From: Calditrichota bacterium
GTDB taxonomy: Bacteria; Zhuqueibacterota; Zhuqueibacteria; Zhuqueibacterales; Geothermadaptataceae
Direction: 5' to 3'
Assembly (NCBI GenBank): GCA_008501765.1
Contig: QQUE01000016.1
Span: 1 to 58,256 of the forward strand
DNA: 58,256 bases
In this document: positions 8,091 through 17,210 of the stretch, piece by piece
Layout of the letters: the number at the start of each line of letters is the position of its first letter
Position numbering within the stretch: position 1 is the stretch's first letter
Notes under the pieces: model-generated
Seen by the model: the letters and a program-made list of their open reading frames with translations, nothing else
Database searches by the model: none
What the model was told of the DNA's origin: nothing
Made by a program: the position numbers and the translations under genes

Positions 8091-11000
8091 TTAATCAAAT
8101 AGCGAGTGGATATCTTCTGTGGAGAGCTGCTTGAAAAAAGCCCGGTCTGTTGAGATAAGTTGATCGACGAGTTGCCGTTTTTTCTCCTGCAATTTGAGCA
8201 CTTTTTCTTCGACGGTTCCTTCGGTAATATATTTATAAACAAAGACATGCTTGTCCTGACCGATTCGGTGTGCACGGTCCGTTGCTTGAATTTCTACGGC
8301 CGGATTCCACCAGGGATCGAAGTGAATCACATAATCGGCTGCGGTGAGATTGAGCCCGACACCACCAGCCCGCAGGCTAATGAGAAATACTTTGACCTCG
8401 TTATCCGATTGAAACTCGTTTACTTTTCTGGCTCTGTCGCGCGTCCTGCCGTCGAGGTAGCTGTACTGGATTCCCAAATTATCAAGTTTGTTTCGCATAA
8501 TGGTCAGCATTTTCACAAATTGGGAGAATACCAGAACTTTGTGCCCCTCGGCAACTATTTCTTCCAATTGTTCACTCAGGGCGTCAAATTTCCCGGAGTC
8601 ACGGTTTGTATCAGGTTCAACAAGCATGGGATGACAGGCAATTTGCCTTAGTTTCATTAACCCTTCAAGCACGGTAAACCGGGCTTTATCGATTCCTTTT
8701 TTGTCTATTTCCTGTAAAATTGTCGCCCGATAATAATCCTTCCAATAACTGTAAAATTTTTCCTGAGATTCCGTCATATTCGTGTAGCAAATTGATTCGG
8801 TTTTGGGGGGCAATTCCGAGGCGACCTGCGACTTCGTCCGGCGCAAAATAAATGGATAAATCAGCTTTTGCAAAAGTTCTGCTGCTGCGGTGCTGCCTGT
8901 TTTTTCAATCGGGGTGGCAAAATTTTCCTGAAACTGGCGCAGTGTGCCCAGGAGACCGGGGTTTAAAAAGGACATCTGTGACCATAATTCCAGGGTATTA
9001 TTTTCGATCGGTGTTCCTGTGAGAACCAAATTGTGGCGGGCGTTGAGTATTCGCGCCGCTTTGGCAGTTTGTGATCCCGGATTTTTTATGTTTTGCGATT
9101 CATCAAGAATGGCATAATTGTACTTAAAATCCTTCATAAAAGCGATGTCACGCCGCAAGGTGCCGTAGGTTGTCAAAACGATATCAAATTTTTCAAATTC
9201 CTCCGTTGAACGAGGGCGGCTCTGCCCGACTTGCTGGAATATTTTGAGTGAAGGGGCAAACCTTTCCAATTCGTGCGTCCAGTTGAACACGACGGAATTA
9301 GGCGCCACAATTAAACTGGGCTCTTTGACATTGCGGCTCTTTTCCCGTAATAAAATGGCGATCGTTTGTATGGTTTTACCCAGGCCCATATCATCAGCTA
9401 AAAAGCCCCCGAATTTATGATCCTGCAGAAAAATCAGCCAATTGTAGCCCGCATATTGATAGGGGCGAAGTTTACCATTCAAAGTCTCAAGCACCGGATG
9501 CTGCTCAATTCCCTGAAAATGGCGGAGTTTGTTGATAAAGTGAGAATAGTCAACATCGGCCAGGCGCTGATCTGCCGTTTCCGCAAGTGTGTCGATTAAA
9601 GTTACGTGAAAACGGGAAAGTCGAATCGCATCATCATTTATTTCTCCCAGGAGAAAAAGTTGGTGAAATTTTCTTTGCAGGTCTTCCGGAATATGCGCGG
9701 TGCTGCCGTCGGAAAGTGTTATAAATTGTTCGCCTTTGCGAACAGCTTTTTTTAACGCTGCCAGAGAAACGAGAATGCCATCAAAATCGAAACTCACTTT
9801 TAAATCAAACCAGTCAATAGCCGAACTGACTTCGGTACGAATTCGCGGGGTGCTTCTGCGAATGCGGAACTCTTTTAGATCAGACTCACCGAACAGCTCA
9901 AAACCCTGGGACATCAGTTCCGGTGCGGCCAAATGCAGCCACTGGATTGCTTTATCTTCCGCTATTGAAAATGTTGTATAATCCGAAGTTGTTGCGCCGC
10001 TTTTTTGCAGCAATCGCTGATAATTTTTTTCCAGATTTGGATCGCGGATAAGTTTGGTGATTTTCCGTTTAAACTGACTGGTGAGAAAAGTGACATCCTG
10101 ATAGTTATTGGAGGTAACTTCATGATTTTCATAGGCATATTTTAAAATAACCTGAAGCGAACTATTTGTTTCCTGCAAATACAATCTCGCTGTCGGAACC
10201 GCATTTATTTCAAGGATTTCAAGCTTTTTATCCAGTTGAATATTTCTGGCGAATTCCGGATTGTTGGCAACACGTTGCAAAAAAGTTGGAAATTCGGACT
10301 GCGGAACACGCAAATTAAACCGGGCTTCGACGAACGGCAGCAGCATCTCGGCATTGGTCGTCCCTTCAACTTTTATGAGCGTGCTTTCTCTTAAAATCCA
10401 AATTGGATTTTGTGTTAAAATAAAATGGGACTGTTCGATTGGCTCTTCAATTTTATTCCACAGCAAATAGGGTTTGCAGGCTACATCCCGCCCTTCAATT
10501 GTTGTTTTAAAGATGATTTTGGCAGGCTCATCGCTGATTTGAACAACAACGGCTCCATGCCCATCTTTTTCCAGAAATAAATAGCTGCCGACGAGCAAAT
10601 CAAAGAGAAAACCGCAGTCAGCGCCGAGTGCGTGTCGAATGGCAACATGATTTGTGTAGAGATATTTCATATTCATGCCGCCAAATCCGTGGTTTTCGTG
10701 CGCGAAAACATAAGACAGAATGAATCGTTCTTTGTGATTTAAAAGGAGATTTTCGGTGCCTACTTCATTAATTTTTAGCCGCGAACGCCTGCCGAGTTGC
10801 CCGTCTTTGCGCAAAAATGCCTTCTCAACTAAAAATGTCCAGTGGTTATTATTCAACTCGATATTGAAGACGGGTTTCCACAATGGTATGGAAGCGGTAA
10901 TCGGTGGCTCGACGGTGCGGACAAATTTTTCCCATTCCGGTAAGCGTCGTACCTGCGCGCGTTGGGGGCTGGCCGGTGGATTCGTTTTAAGGCTATTGTT

Positions 11001-11324
11001 GGCGTCGATTTTCATTCCAACGGCAACAATATGTTTACAGAAAATGTCATCGGAACAGGTGCAGGTAAAATCGAATCCCTCCGGTCGATTCATTATGGTG
11101 ACTTGATAGATGGAATCGCCCTTAACTCGCGCCTCGATGATGTGCTCGGTACGGCGAATAATCGTCACTTTATTATCGAGAAAATAGCTTCGGCCATGGC
11201 TGTAGGTTTTTTCTTTGGATAATTCGCGCAATCGTGCTTTTGTCAGATTTTCCCAGGACACAGTATATTTCAATTTGTGATAAAATTCCGTGAGGTTAAA
11301 GTTGCGGAGTCCGGAGTACTCCAC
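8091..11324 (-). CDS. SWIM-domain SNF2-family DNA helicase/translocase
   Basis: A 1077-residue ATP-driven DNA translocase. A SWIM zinc finger lies at the N terminus (C88-x-C90-x5-C96-x-H98). A long middle region of the bacterial SNF2-associated type follows. The SNF2 ATPase core has Walker A ADDMGLGKTIQT (about residue 640), motif II as DESQ (LDESQNIKNP, about 740) and the helicase C lobe ending in TDRAHRIGQDKHVFVYKYI (about 1018-1036). The DESQ form is a variant of DEAH/DEAQ. The start is GTG at 11324 with no clear ribosome-binding site; a GTG about 20 codons in is an alternative. Roles in repair or transcription recycling are suggested for the family but unproven for this protein. It converges on the oxidoreductase gene. 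Confidence 0.95.
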   Translation of the reverse strand: MEYSGLRNFNLTEFYHKLKYTVSWENLTKARLRELSKEKTYSHGRSYFLDNKVTIIRRTEHIIEARVKGDSIYQVTIMNRPEGFDFTCTCSDDIFCKHIVAVGMKIDANNSLKTNPPASPQRAQVRRLPEWEKFVRTVEPPITASIPLWKPVFNIELNNNHWTFLVEKAFLRKDGQLGRRSRLKINEVGTENLLLNHKERFILSYVFAHENHGFGGMNMKYLYTNHVAIRHALGADCGFLFDLLVGSYLFLEKDGHGAVVVQISDEPAKIIFKTTIEGRDVACKPYLLWNKIEEPIEQSHFILTQNPIWILRESTLIKVEGTTNAEMLLPFVEARFNLRVPQSEFPTFLQRVANNPEFARNIQLDKKLEILEINAVPTARLYLQETNSSLQVILKYAYENHEVTSNNYQDVTFLTSQFKRKITKLIRDPNLEKNYQRLLQKSGATTSDYTTFSIAEDKAIQWLHLAAPELMSQGFELFGESDLKEFRIRRSTPRIRTEVSSAIDWFDLKVSFDFDGILVSLAALKKAVRKGEQFITLSDGSTAHIPEDLQRKFHQLFLLGEINDDAIRLSRFHVTLIDTLAETADQRLADVDYSHFINKLRHFQGIEQHPVLETLNGKLRPYQYAGYNWLIFLQDHKFGGFLADDMGLGKTIQTIAILLREKSRNVKEPSLIVAPNSVVFNWTHELERFAPSLKIFQQVGQSRPRSTEEFEKFDIVLTTYGTLRRDIAFMKDFKYNYAILDESQNIKNPGSQTAKAARILNARHNLVLTGTPIENNTLELWSQMSFLNPGLLGTLRQFQENFATPIEKTGSTAAAELLQKLIYPFILRRTKSQVASELPPKTESICYTNMTESQEKFYSYWKDYYRATILQEIDKKGIDKARFTVLEGLMKLRQIACHPMLVEPDTNRDSGKFDALSEQLEEIVAEGHKVLVFSQFVKMLTIMRNKLDNLGIQYSYLDGRTRDRARKVNEFQSDNEVKVFLISLRAGGVGLNLTAADYVIHFDPWWNPAVEIQATDRAHRIGQDKHVFVYKYITEGTVEEKVLKLQEKKRQLVDQLISTDRAFFKQLSTEDIHSLFD

Positions 11325-11691
11325 AGTTATTTTAATTGTATACCATCAATATTTAAGAATATCTCAATATTTCTTGAGGTAAAAATGAATGAAATCAGGC
11401 TCATAATCCCGAAAATACCGAAAATCTCAAACGGTCAAGATAAGCTATTTTCTGAATAAAAACAAAGTTATTGTACATTCGCACTAAATATTGCAGGTGA
11501 GTAGGTTGATGATAGGATTTTGCGACATGGTTTGGCTATCGAGGGATTCAGAGAGGAAGTCGCAGGCCAATATCAGGAATTGAATTTGTAAAAAATTTAA
11601 TTCAGGATGAATTTATCATTTTTCCGTTTTTGACCCTGTGGTATCCGAAAAACTATCGATCTATTGCTTGATTCCATGTTTGACTAAAATT
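11325..11691. other. Intergenic region upstream of the SNF2 gene
   Basis: The 367 bp between the end of the pseudokinase gene and the start of the helicase gene, both on the - strand, hold no credible gene. A short inverted repeat, GAATTGAATTT / AAATTTAATTC (11577-11587 / 11593-11603, one mismatch), lies in the middle; it lacks a T tract and is not a convincing terminator. A perfect 10-bp palindrome GGAGTACTCC (11313-11322) overlaps the helicase start codon region. Confidence 0.4.
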
Positions 11692-14600
11692 CTAATATTG
11701 TTTTCTCATCCTGAGAACGACCCTGTTTCTTTTCCCTTTTTTGAAATGAATACCTTTCATTGTTAATCGGTAGCCTTCCTTGCTGGCGAAAACCGAAAAA
11801 TATCCATCCGGAACTTGTGAAACTATTTTACCCTCATAATCTGTTGTGCCGAGATTTATCGCATTGTCCAGCGATCTCCGGGTATTGTAAAGAATAGTGG
11901 CATCGGGGATTATTTGTTTTGTCTGGACATCAAAAACTGTAATTGAAGCGTCTGTTGGTGTCGGAATCATTTTCGCGACAACGTGCATATCCCTGGGAAA
12001 TATTTTTACGGTTTTATCCTCATAATTATTTTTTCGAATCACGGCTGTATAAGTATACGGTAAAAGCCGAACCTGAACGGGTGTAGTTTTGTTTATTTCA
12101 ATAGTCTTGCCTTGCCCGATTATCTGCACAACGGTTGCTTTGATATCCGTCTCATCATAATTTTCAAAATCCTGCGAGGAAATTGTGACATAGCGGGATA
12201 AACTCTCTCTCAAAAAATTGGATGAAGTATCAGTGATGCTCAAATTAAAACGCTGGGGGATATAGCCTGGTTTGCGCAGGGTAATAATGTGCTCCCCTTC
12301 AGTAAAAAGCAGCGTCCCGTTAATTCCTGTTATTCCAGATGATGCCGTGCCTTCATCAACGTAAATTTCCGCTCTTGACGGCACGGAATCTATTTTGATT
12401 TCTTTCCGGAATACGCCTTCCACCGCGATATGATGTTTCATTTTGTTGAGGCGCTGGAATCGCCAGAATCGTTTATCGCTGATACTTTCAACATCCTTAT
12501 GGGCGTCGAACATGAGGCCGGCGACGGTGGGGTAATTGCCTTTTTCCATGCGTATTGATATAGGTTTATCACTTATTTCCCAATGGACTGTCGTCGGTGC
12601 TTTTTCTGAAATTTTAATGTCATCTATATAAACAGTGGCACCGGAGGGTTGCGATGATAATTCCAATTGCACCTTAAATTTAAAAATGTACGGAATGCTT
12701 CCGTGTCTTTCCTTTTCACCGGTAACGTGCAATTCACCTTTGCCCAGCACATTAAATGATTTTGTTATCGGATCAAACTTGGGCAGAGTGAGTTTCAGTT
12801 TATGGACGCCGGGATCGATTTTTGCCAGCTGCAAAGGCGTCTTGTTTGGCAGTGGTTTGTCATCCAAATATACCTGTGCCCCGCTTGGAACCGTCTCGAT
12901 TCGGATCGCAGGAGGAAAAAAATAATCATAGATACCGGTGCCATAGGAGGTGAATTGTCCGAAGGTATCAACAACGGTAAAAACGATAAATAACAGCGGA
13001 ATCATCGCGCCCCCAATGATGAATGCCTTGGGATTTGAGCGTGCAGATAGCCGGACAACGTCAATAATTGTTTTTACTTCTTCACCATCTATCGGTTGGC
13101 GTCCTGCACCCGCATCATCGATTATACTATAAAAACGAGAGGCAGATTCCGATTTGGCGGTGTTGTTGGAGTTATCGATGATTTTAAAAAACAGATTTTC
13201 TTTCTTTGTGTTTTTACTTCTTCCAAAGGGGTTCAGGAATGAAAATAGCCCCGATTTTTTGGCATCCGTTTCCTTGTTTATTGGTTGTTCTTTTCCGGCA
13301 TCTTCAGTTTGAGCTGTGCCTGCCGGATCGCTTTCATTTTTCGGATCCTGCTGGTTAATAGATGATTTTGGGGATGGTGAATTTTCATCATCGAGATTGA
13401 AAAATGATTCTGATTCGTTTTTAATGACCGGATCATCCACAAGATTTTCGGGCTGAGATATGTTGTCTGGCTGATCATCCAAACGGCTTTTTTCATTCAA
13501 TGCTTCACTAAAATCTGTTTTTTCTTCAAGTGAAGTGTCAATGTCAAAAATCGCCTCGTATTCTGACGGCGCATTGTCAGGAATGATGCTTTCACGCTCA
13601 AAAATAGGTTCTTCATTTTGAAAATGTGAGACTATCTCATCCGACTCTTCTTCGACAGGATTGGTCTCATCTCGCTTGGCAGGAGCATCTGTTTCTTCTG
13701 ACTCGTTGCCTGCAAAAACATGGTTTATGTTTTCGTTATCCTTCGGAAGACGGCCGTTTTGGCCCTGATCGATTTTTTCAACCGATTCTTCCCGGGGTTC
13801 TGTCACCGTGGATTCTGCTATTTCATCCTCAGCTACGACAGTATTTTTTGATAATTTATCATTCAGCTGTGCTTCTTCTGCATTTTCTGGAGAGATTTGC
13901 ACCGGTTCAACTTCTGTATCACTATTCGGGATTGTCGCATCATCTGTCGTTAGTGCCTCCTCTTGTTCTGTGGACTCTGGGATAGCATCATCCACAAAAT
14001 TTTCACTCTCCGAATCTGTGATCGATTTAGATGCCGAATTAGGCTCACCTGCAGGAGCGGCATCTGCAGAAATTGCCTCATCATCTGCAGTCGCAATCAA
14101 TACGTGGTCTGCCACATTGGAATCTTCTGGTTCCTGTTCTTCACGGCTTTCAGGAGGGGAAACATCAATTTCTGTCTGATTTTCTTCTTCGGTATAATTG
14201 CTCTCCCGCGATATTTCCTCCGTATCGTCGCCTGCCATGGGGGTGGCGATATCCTCAGACGACTCGTCGCTATCGAGATCATCGGAATTGATGATTTCGC
14301 TACGAAATTCTCCAGTTTCAAGTTGAGAATCATTATCTAACAGGACTTCAACATATTCTTCTTCGGGATGATTCTGTTGCGGAATTTCAGTGGTTTCAAC
14401 ACTGTTTTCACCTGGCTCAGCTTCGCTTTCCAATTCATCGGCCGGAGTTTGCTCGGTTATTTCAACATAATCTTCAGAAATTAGATAGTCAATCGCATCC
14501 GTTGTTGATTCATCGATATCTTCACTAAGAATGTGCTCCGCCTGTGGCGTCTTTATTTCAACAGAATCAGTATCATTTAAATCGACATCTGCCTGTGCCT

Positions 14601-16164
14601 GTTCTTCCTCCGATGAATCCGATTGTGCATCAACTGCCCCTGTTGGTTCACAATTCTCAGAATCTTCATCTTCGCCTTGATGGTGAATATCAGGTGCCGG
14701 GGAATCCTCAAAATCTGGCAACGAAGGTTTTGGATCCCGTTTTTGTATAAGATTTTGTAAGTAGGTCAGCGCTTCATTATTTATTTTGGCATCTGCTTCA
14801 CTGACAGATTGCGGCTGATCCTGAGTAATCTTTTCCTCATCCGCAGCACTGTCCCTCGAATCTGATTCTGCGCTTTTACTCAACTCAAATTTGGTTGCAG
14901 CCTCATTTTTTGTTTGAGCCATCTCATCAGCTTCGTTTTCATCAATTTCTGCTGCAAGTTTGCTGGATTGTTTCTGCGAATCTTCCTCGCCTCTGAATTT
15001 AGTGGTGGATTCCGGAGAAATTAATTCTTCGGCTGCATCCTCATCCTTTGATGGCGAAATTTCATCAGGTTCTTCGATTGATGTGGCGGGCTCTGATATT
15101 TCATTTTCAGATTGTTCCCCGGTGGATTCATAGGTTTCGATAGCTGCACGCATTGCAGGGTTTACTCCCACGCTCTCATTTTCATCTAATGAGATTGATG
15201 CGATTGCCGAGTCTCCGTCCACCAATTGGATAAAAGCAGCTAATTCATCTGTAAAATTTGCATTTGACGCCGTTAAAATGAGTTGATGCAAGAGGTCCAT
15301 GTATAACTGGTTTGTTGCGGAATAGCGCTCATCCGGATTTTCAGCCAGGATTGTATATAAAATTGTACGTAATCTATCAGTCGCTTCTTTGGGACGATTG
15401 TCGAAGTAATCCGAATTTAGCTCAAAAACCGAATTGATTTGCGAAGCAGGCGCACTGACGGGATTGAAGCGTTGACCTGACAAAAACTCTAAAAATAGAA
15501 TTCCTAATGCGTAGAGATCAGCACGAAAATCAACGACAGCGTTGCTATCTGAATATTCCGGAGCAAGCCGTGAATAAAATAGTGACTTGTGAAGTTCTTG
15601 TTTTTTATCAATATATTGATAGCGAATCGGAGACAATTCAACGCCGCGAATTTTGATTTTCCCTTCAAGCGAGATAAAAATATTTTCAGCGGAAAGACCA
15701 TGAAAAACACTATCTGGGGCCAAACTATCTTTCTGTGAACGTCTTGAGTGGATATAATCCAGGCCGGTACAAATTTCTGTGATTATGAAGGAGGCAAGAT
15801 GAATAGGTATCTTCGTATTGGTGCGAATAAAATAATCGAAAAGAAAATCAAGCGTGTAGCCATTATTGTATTCACTGATAAAAGCAGGCTCATTATTCTC
15901 TGTGCGCGCTACTTCGATAAAACGTGTGATATTGTGATGCTTGAATTCCTTGTAAATTTCGGTAGTTAGGTCCAGCCTTTGTGTTGTATCCTCGCCGTTT
16001 AGCAAGTCTGGCGACAAGAATTTTGCTTCGACGAAATTGTTTTCGCTATTATTGGAAGCGAGATAACTATGGCTTATAAAATCGTGCGCAAATTCCTGAT
16101 GAATTTTATATTTTTGCGAAAAGTCAGGGCTGGTGTTTGGCAATGTTGTGTGCTCCCCGCTCAA
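11692..16164 (-). CDS. Transmembrane Ser/Thr pseudokinase with acidic linker and PEGA repeats
   Basis: A 1490-residue protein. Residues ~20-300 form a protein-kinase fold: a lysine equivalent to VAIK (VEAKFL, Lys48), an APE motif (APEY, 201-204), the alpha-F segment FRADLYALGILFLEFLSG and PDERYSA (277-283). Catalytic parts are lost: the HRD loop reads HGLSAENIFIS with the Asp deleted (155-165), and DFG is replaced by GVE (174-176). A roughly 700-residue linker (about 330-1040) is extremely rich in Glu, Asp, Ser and Thr and probably disordered. One membrane helix follows (about 1045-1067). The C-terminal part has at least three PEGA-type modules (VPSGAQVYLDD, QPSGATVYIDD, VPSRAEIYVDE) and a final carboxypeptidase-regulatory-like module. 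Likely topology is pseudokinase in the cytoplasm and PEGA in the periplasm. No catalytic activity is expected; a scaffold or sensor role is inferred. Confidence 0.88.
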   Translation of the reverse strand: MSGEHTTLPNTSPDFSQKYKIHQEFAHDFISHSYLASNNSENNFVEAKFLSPDLLNGEDTTQRLDLTTEIYKEFKHHNITRFIEVARTENNEPAFISEYNNGYTLDFLFDYFIRTNTKIPIHLASFIITEICTGLDYIHSRRSQKDSLAPDSVFHGLSAENIFISLEGKIKIRGVELSPIRYQYIDKKQELHKSLFYSRLAPEYSDSNAVVDFRADLYALGILFLEFLSGQRFNPVSAPASQINSVFELNSDYFDNRPKEATDRLRTILYTILAENPDERYSATNQLYMDLLHQLILTASNANFTDELAAFIQLVDGDSAIASISLDENESVGVNPAMRAAIETYESTGEQSENEISEPATSIEEPDEISPSKDEDAAEELISPESTTKFRGEEDSQKQSSKLAAEIDENEADEMAQTKNEAATKFELSKSAESDSRDSAADEEKITQDQPQSVSEADAKINNEALTYLQNLIQKRDPKPSLPDFEDSPAPDIHHQGEDEDSENCEPTGAVDAQSDSSEEEQAQADVDLNDTDSVEIKTPQAEHILSEDIDESTTDAIDYLISEDYVEITEQTPADELESEAEPGENSVETTEIPQQNHPEEEYVEVLLDNDSQLETGEFRSEIINSDDLDSDESSEDIATPMAGDDTEEISRESNYTEEENQTEIDVSPPESREEQEPEDSNVADHVLIATADDEAISADAAPAGEPNSASKSITDSESENFVDDAIPESTEQEEALTTDDATIPNSDTEVEPVQISPENAEEAQLNDKLSKNTVVAEDEIAESTVTEPREESVEKIDQGQNGRLPKDNENINHVFAGNESEETDAPAKRDETNPVEEESDEIVSHFQNEEPIFERESIIPDNAPSEYEAIFDIDTSLEEKTDFSEALNEKSRLDDQPDNISQPENLVDDPVIKNESESFFNLDDENSPSPKSSINQQDPKNESDPAGTAQTEDAGKEQPINKETDAKKSGLFSFLNPFGRSKNTKKENLFFKIIDNSNNTAKSESASRFYSIIDDAGAGRQPIDGEEVKTIIDVVRLSARSNPKAFIIGGAMIPLLFIVFTVVDTFGQFTSYGTGIYDYFFPPAIRIETVPSGAQVYLDDKPLPNKTPLQLAKIDPGVHKLKLTLPKFDPITKSFNVLGKGELHVTGEKERHGSIPYIFKFKVQLELSSQPSGATVYIDDIKISEKAPTTVHWEISDKPISIRMEKGNYPTVAGLMFDAHKDVESISDKRFWRFQRLNKMKHHIAVEGVFRKEIKIDSVPSRAEIYVDEGTASSGITGINGTLLFTEGEHIITLRKPGYIPQRFNLSITDTSSNFLRESLSRYVTISSQDFENYDETDIKATVVQIIGQGKTIEINKTTPVQVRLLPYTYTAVIRKNNYEDKTVKIFPRDMHVVAKMIPTPTDASITVFDVQTKQIIPDATILYNTRRSLDNAINLGTTDYEGKIVSQVPDGYFSVFASKEGYRLTMKGIHFKKGKRNRVVLRMRKQY

Positions 16165-16676
16165 AACGGATACGATAAATTTTTTTTGATTTAGTTTGTG
16201 TTCAGAAAAATATGGTTAGAGCAAAGATTAAAGGCAAATTGCATGCCATTCATTAAGTATATTAAAAATAGAAAGTTAAATTGTTTTTGTCTGAGAATGT
16301 TTGTTCGATGAAGAGACGGGAAACGGCGCTGTGTTTTATTCTGATACAGAGCTCCAGTTTATCCCCGAAATTGTGTGATTAAGGAAATTATCATTTCGAA
16401 ATATGCGCCAAAGAGCACTGGAAAGATTAATTTCTTGCATATAATTTTCTGCACTTTGAGTCCTATTAAGTAATTATGACAATAAAATACGAATAAAAGC
16501 ATATATTTTGCGAATTTCCAAATCTGGTTGTGTCAGCTATTTTAAGAAGAACACTTTTAATAATTTAAAAATGATCTTAAACGCATTTCCCGTGTGCTGA
16601 TGAAGTTTTTTGAAAAAAGTGTTAGGTGTTGATGCACCCCCGGTTCATCCACTCATTTTATTTTGTAGAGGAAGTC
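16165..16676. other. Divergent promoter region, pseudokinase / roadblock-like genes
   Basis: The 512 bp between two divergently transcribed genes are AT-rich with no credible open frame. It must contain the promoters for both genes. I see no strong inverted repeat, riboswitch-like fold or clear operator. Confidence 0.4.
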
Positions 16677-17123
16677 ATGAAAGAAAAAGATCAAAATTCT
16701 TCAGGCCCGGTCAAAGAGATCACGTTGAATGATGTTTGTAGAGAAATCCGTGATGGCCAGGATGCCATACAAGCCTGTGCAGTCCTCGATTTGCAAAGCG
16801 GACTTGTGCTCGGAGTCAGTCACAAATTATCGGGATTTAATGACGCTTATGTTGAAGCCATAGCGGCTGCCGCTGTCGATTTATTTCGCGGTCCGACAGT
16901 CAATGCGGTTGAACATCTTCTTGGTGGGCATTTTGGCAAGAAGGTTGAAAATGCTATAAATGAACTTCAGGTTACAACCAACGATGGATTTACTTTTCTC
17001 AGTGTGGTTCCGGAAAAACGGAATGCACTCTTTCTTATGGCTACCGACAAGTCTATTACTTTGGGATTGGGATGGACATTATTGCGGGCTAATTTAAACA
17101 AAATCTCGCCGCTCTGTCCGTGA
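16677..17123 (+). CDS. Roadblock/LC7-like small protein
   Basis: A 148-residue soluble protein. Residues ~35-145 show an alternating beta/alpha pattern like roadblock/LC7 (MglB-like) domains: a first strand pair CAVLDLQSGLVLGVSHKL, a long helix (DAYVEAIAAAAVDLFRG), a strand with FTFLSVVPEKRNALFLMATD, and a final helix SITLGLGWTLLRANLNKI. Such domains dimerise and regulate small GTPases or act as scaffolds. The match is by pattern, not by an invariant motif, so it is tentative. The start at 16677 follows GAGGAAG (16668-16674). It is divergent from the pseudokinase/PEGA gene, and a terminator shared with the convergent gene follows. Confidence 0.6.
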   Translation: MKEKDQNSSGPVKEITLNDVCREIRDGQDAIQACAVLDLQSGLVLGVSHKLSGFNDAYVEAIAAAAVDLFRGPTVNAVEHLLGGHFGKKVENAINELQVTTNDGFTFLSVVPEKRNALFLMATDKSITLGLGWTLLRANLNKISPLCP

Positions 17124-17157
17124 ATGCGAGCGATTCATAAAGTTTAGTTTTTTCAGC

Positions 17158-17210
17158 GATGCGCGTCTTTTCATATTTAGAAGAATATTTAAAGATGCGC
17201 GTTTTCATTT
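17158..17210. terminator. Bidirectional terminator between convergent genes
   Basis: GATGCGCGTCTTT (17158-17170) pairs with AAAGATGCGCGTT (17191-17203) with two G-U wobbles, flanked by T-rich DNA on the + side (GTTTTCATTTTTG) and A/T-rich DNA on the other. It ends at the stop codon of the convergent gene at 17205. Confidence 0.65.

Noticed and set aside
11577-11603. Terminator of the pseudokinase gene
   Set aside because: The inverted repeat is all A/T-rich with a mismatch and no following T tract in the right direction.
13100-15100. Direct-repeat array in the acidic linker region
   Set aside because: The codons for Glu, Asp and Ser recur but no exact repeat unit of fixed length is present, so it is low-complexity coding sequence, not a tandem repeat or CRISPR.
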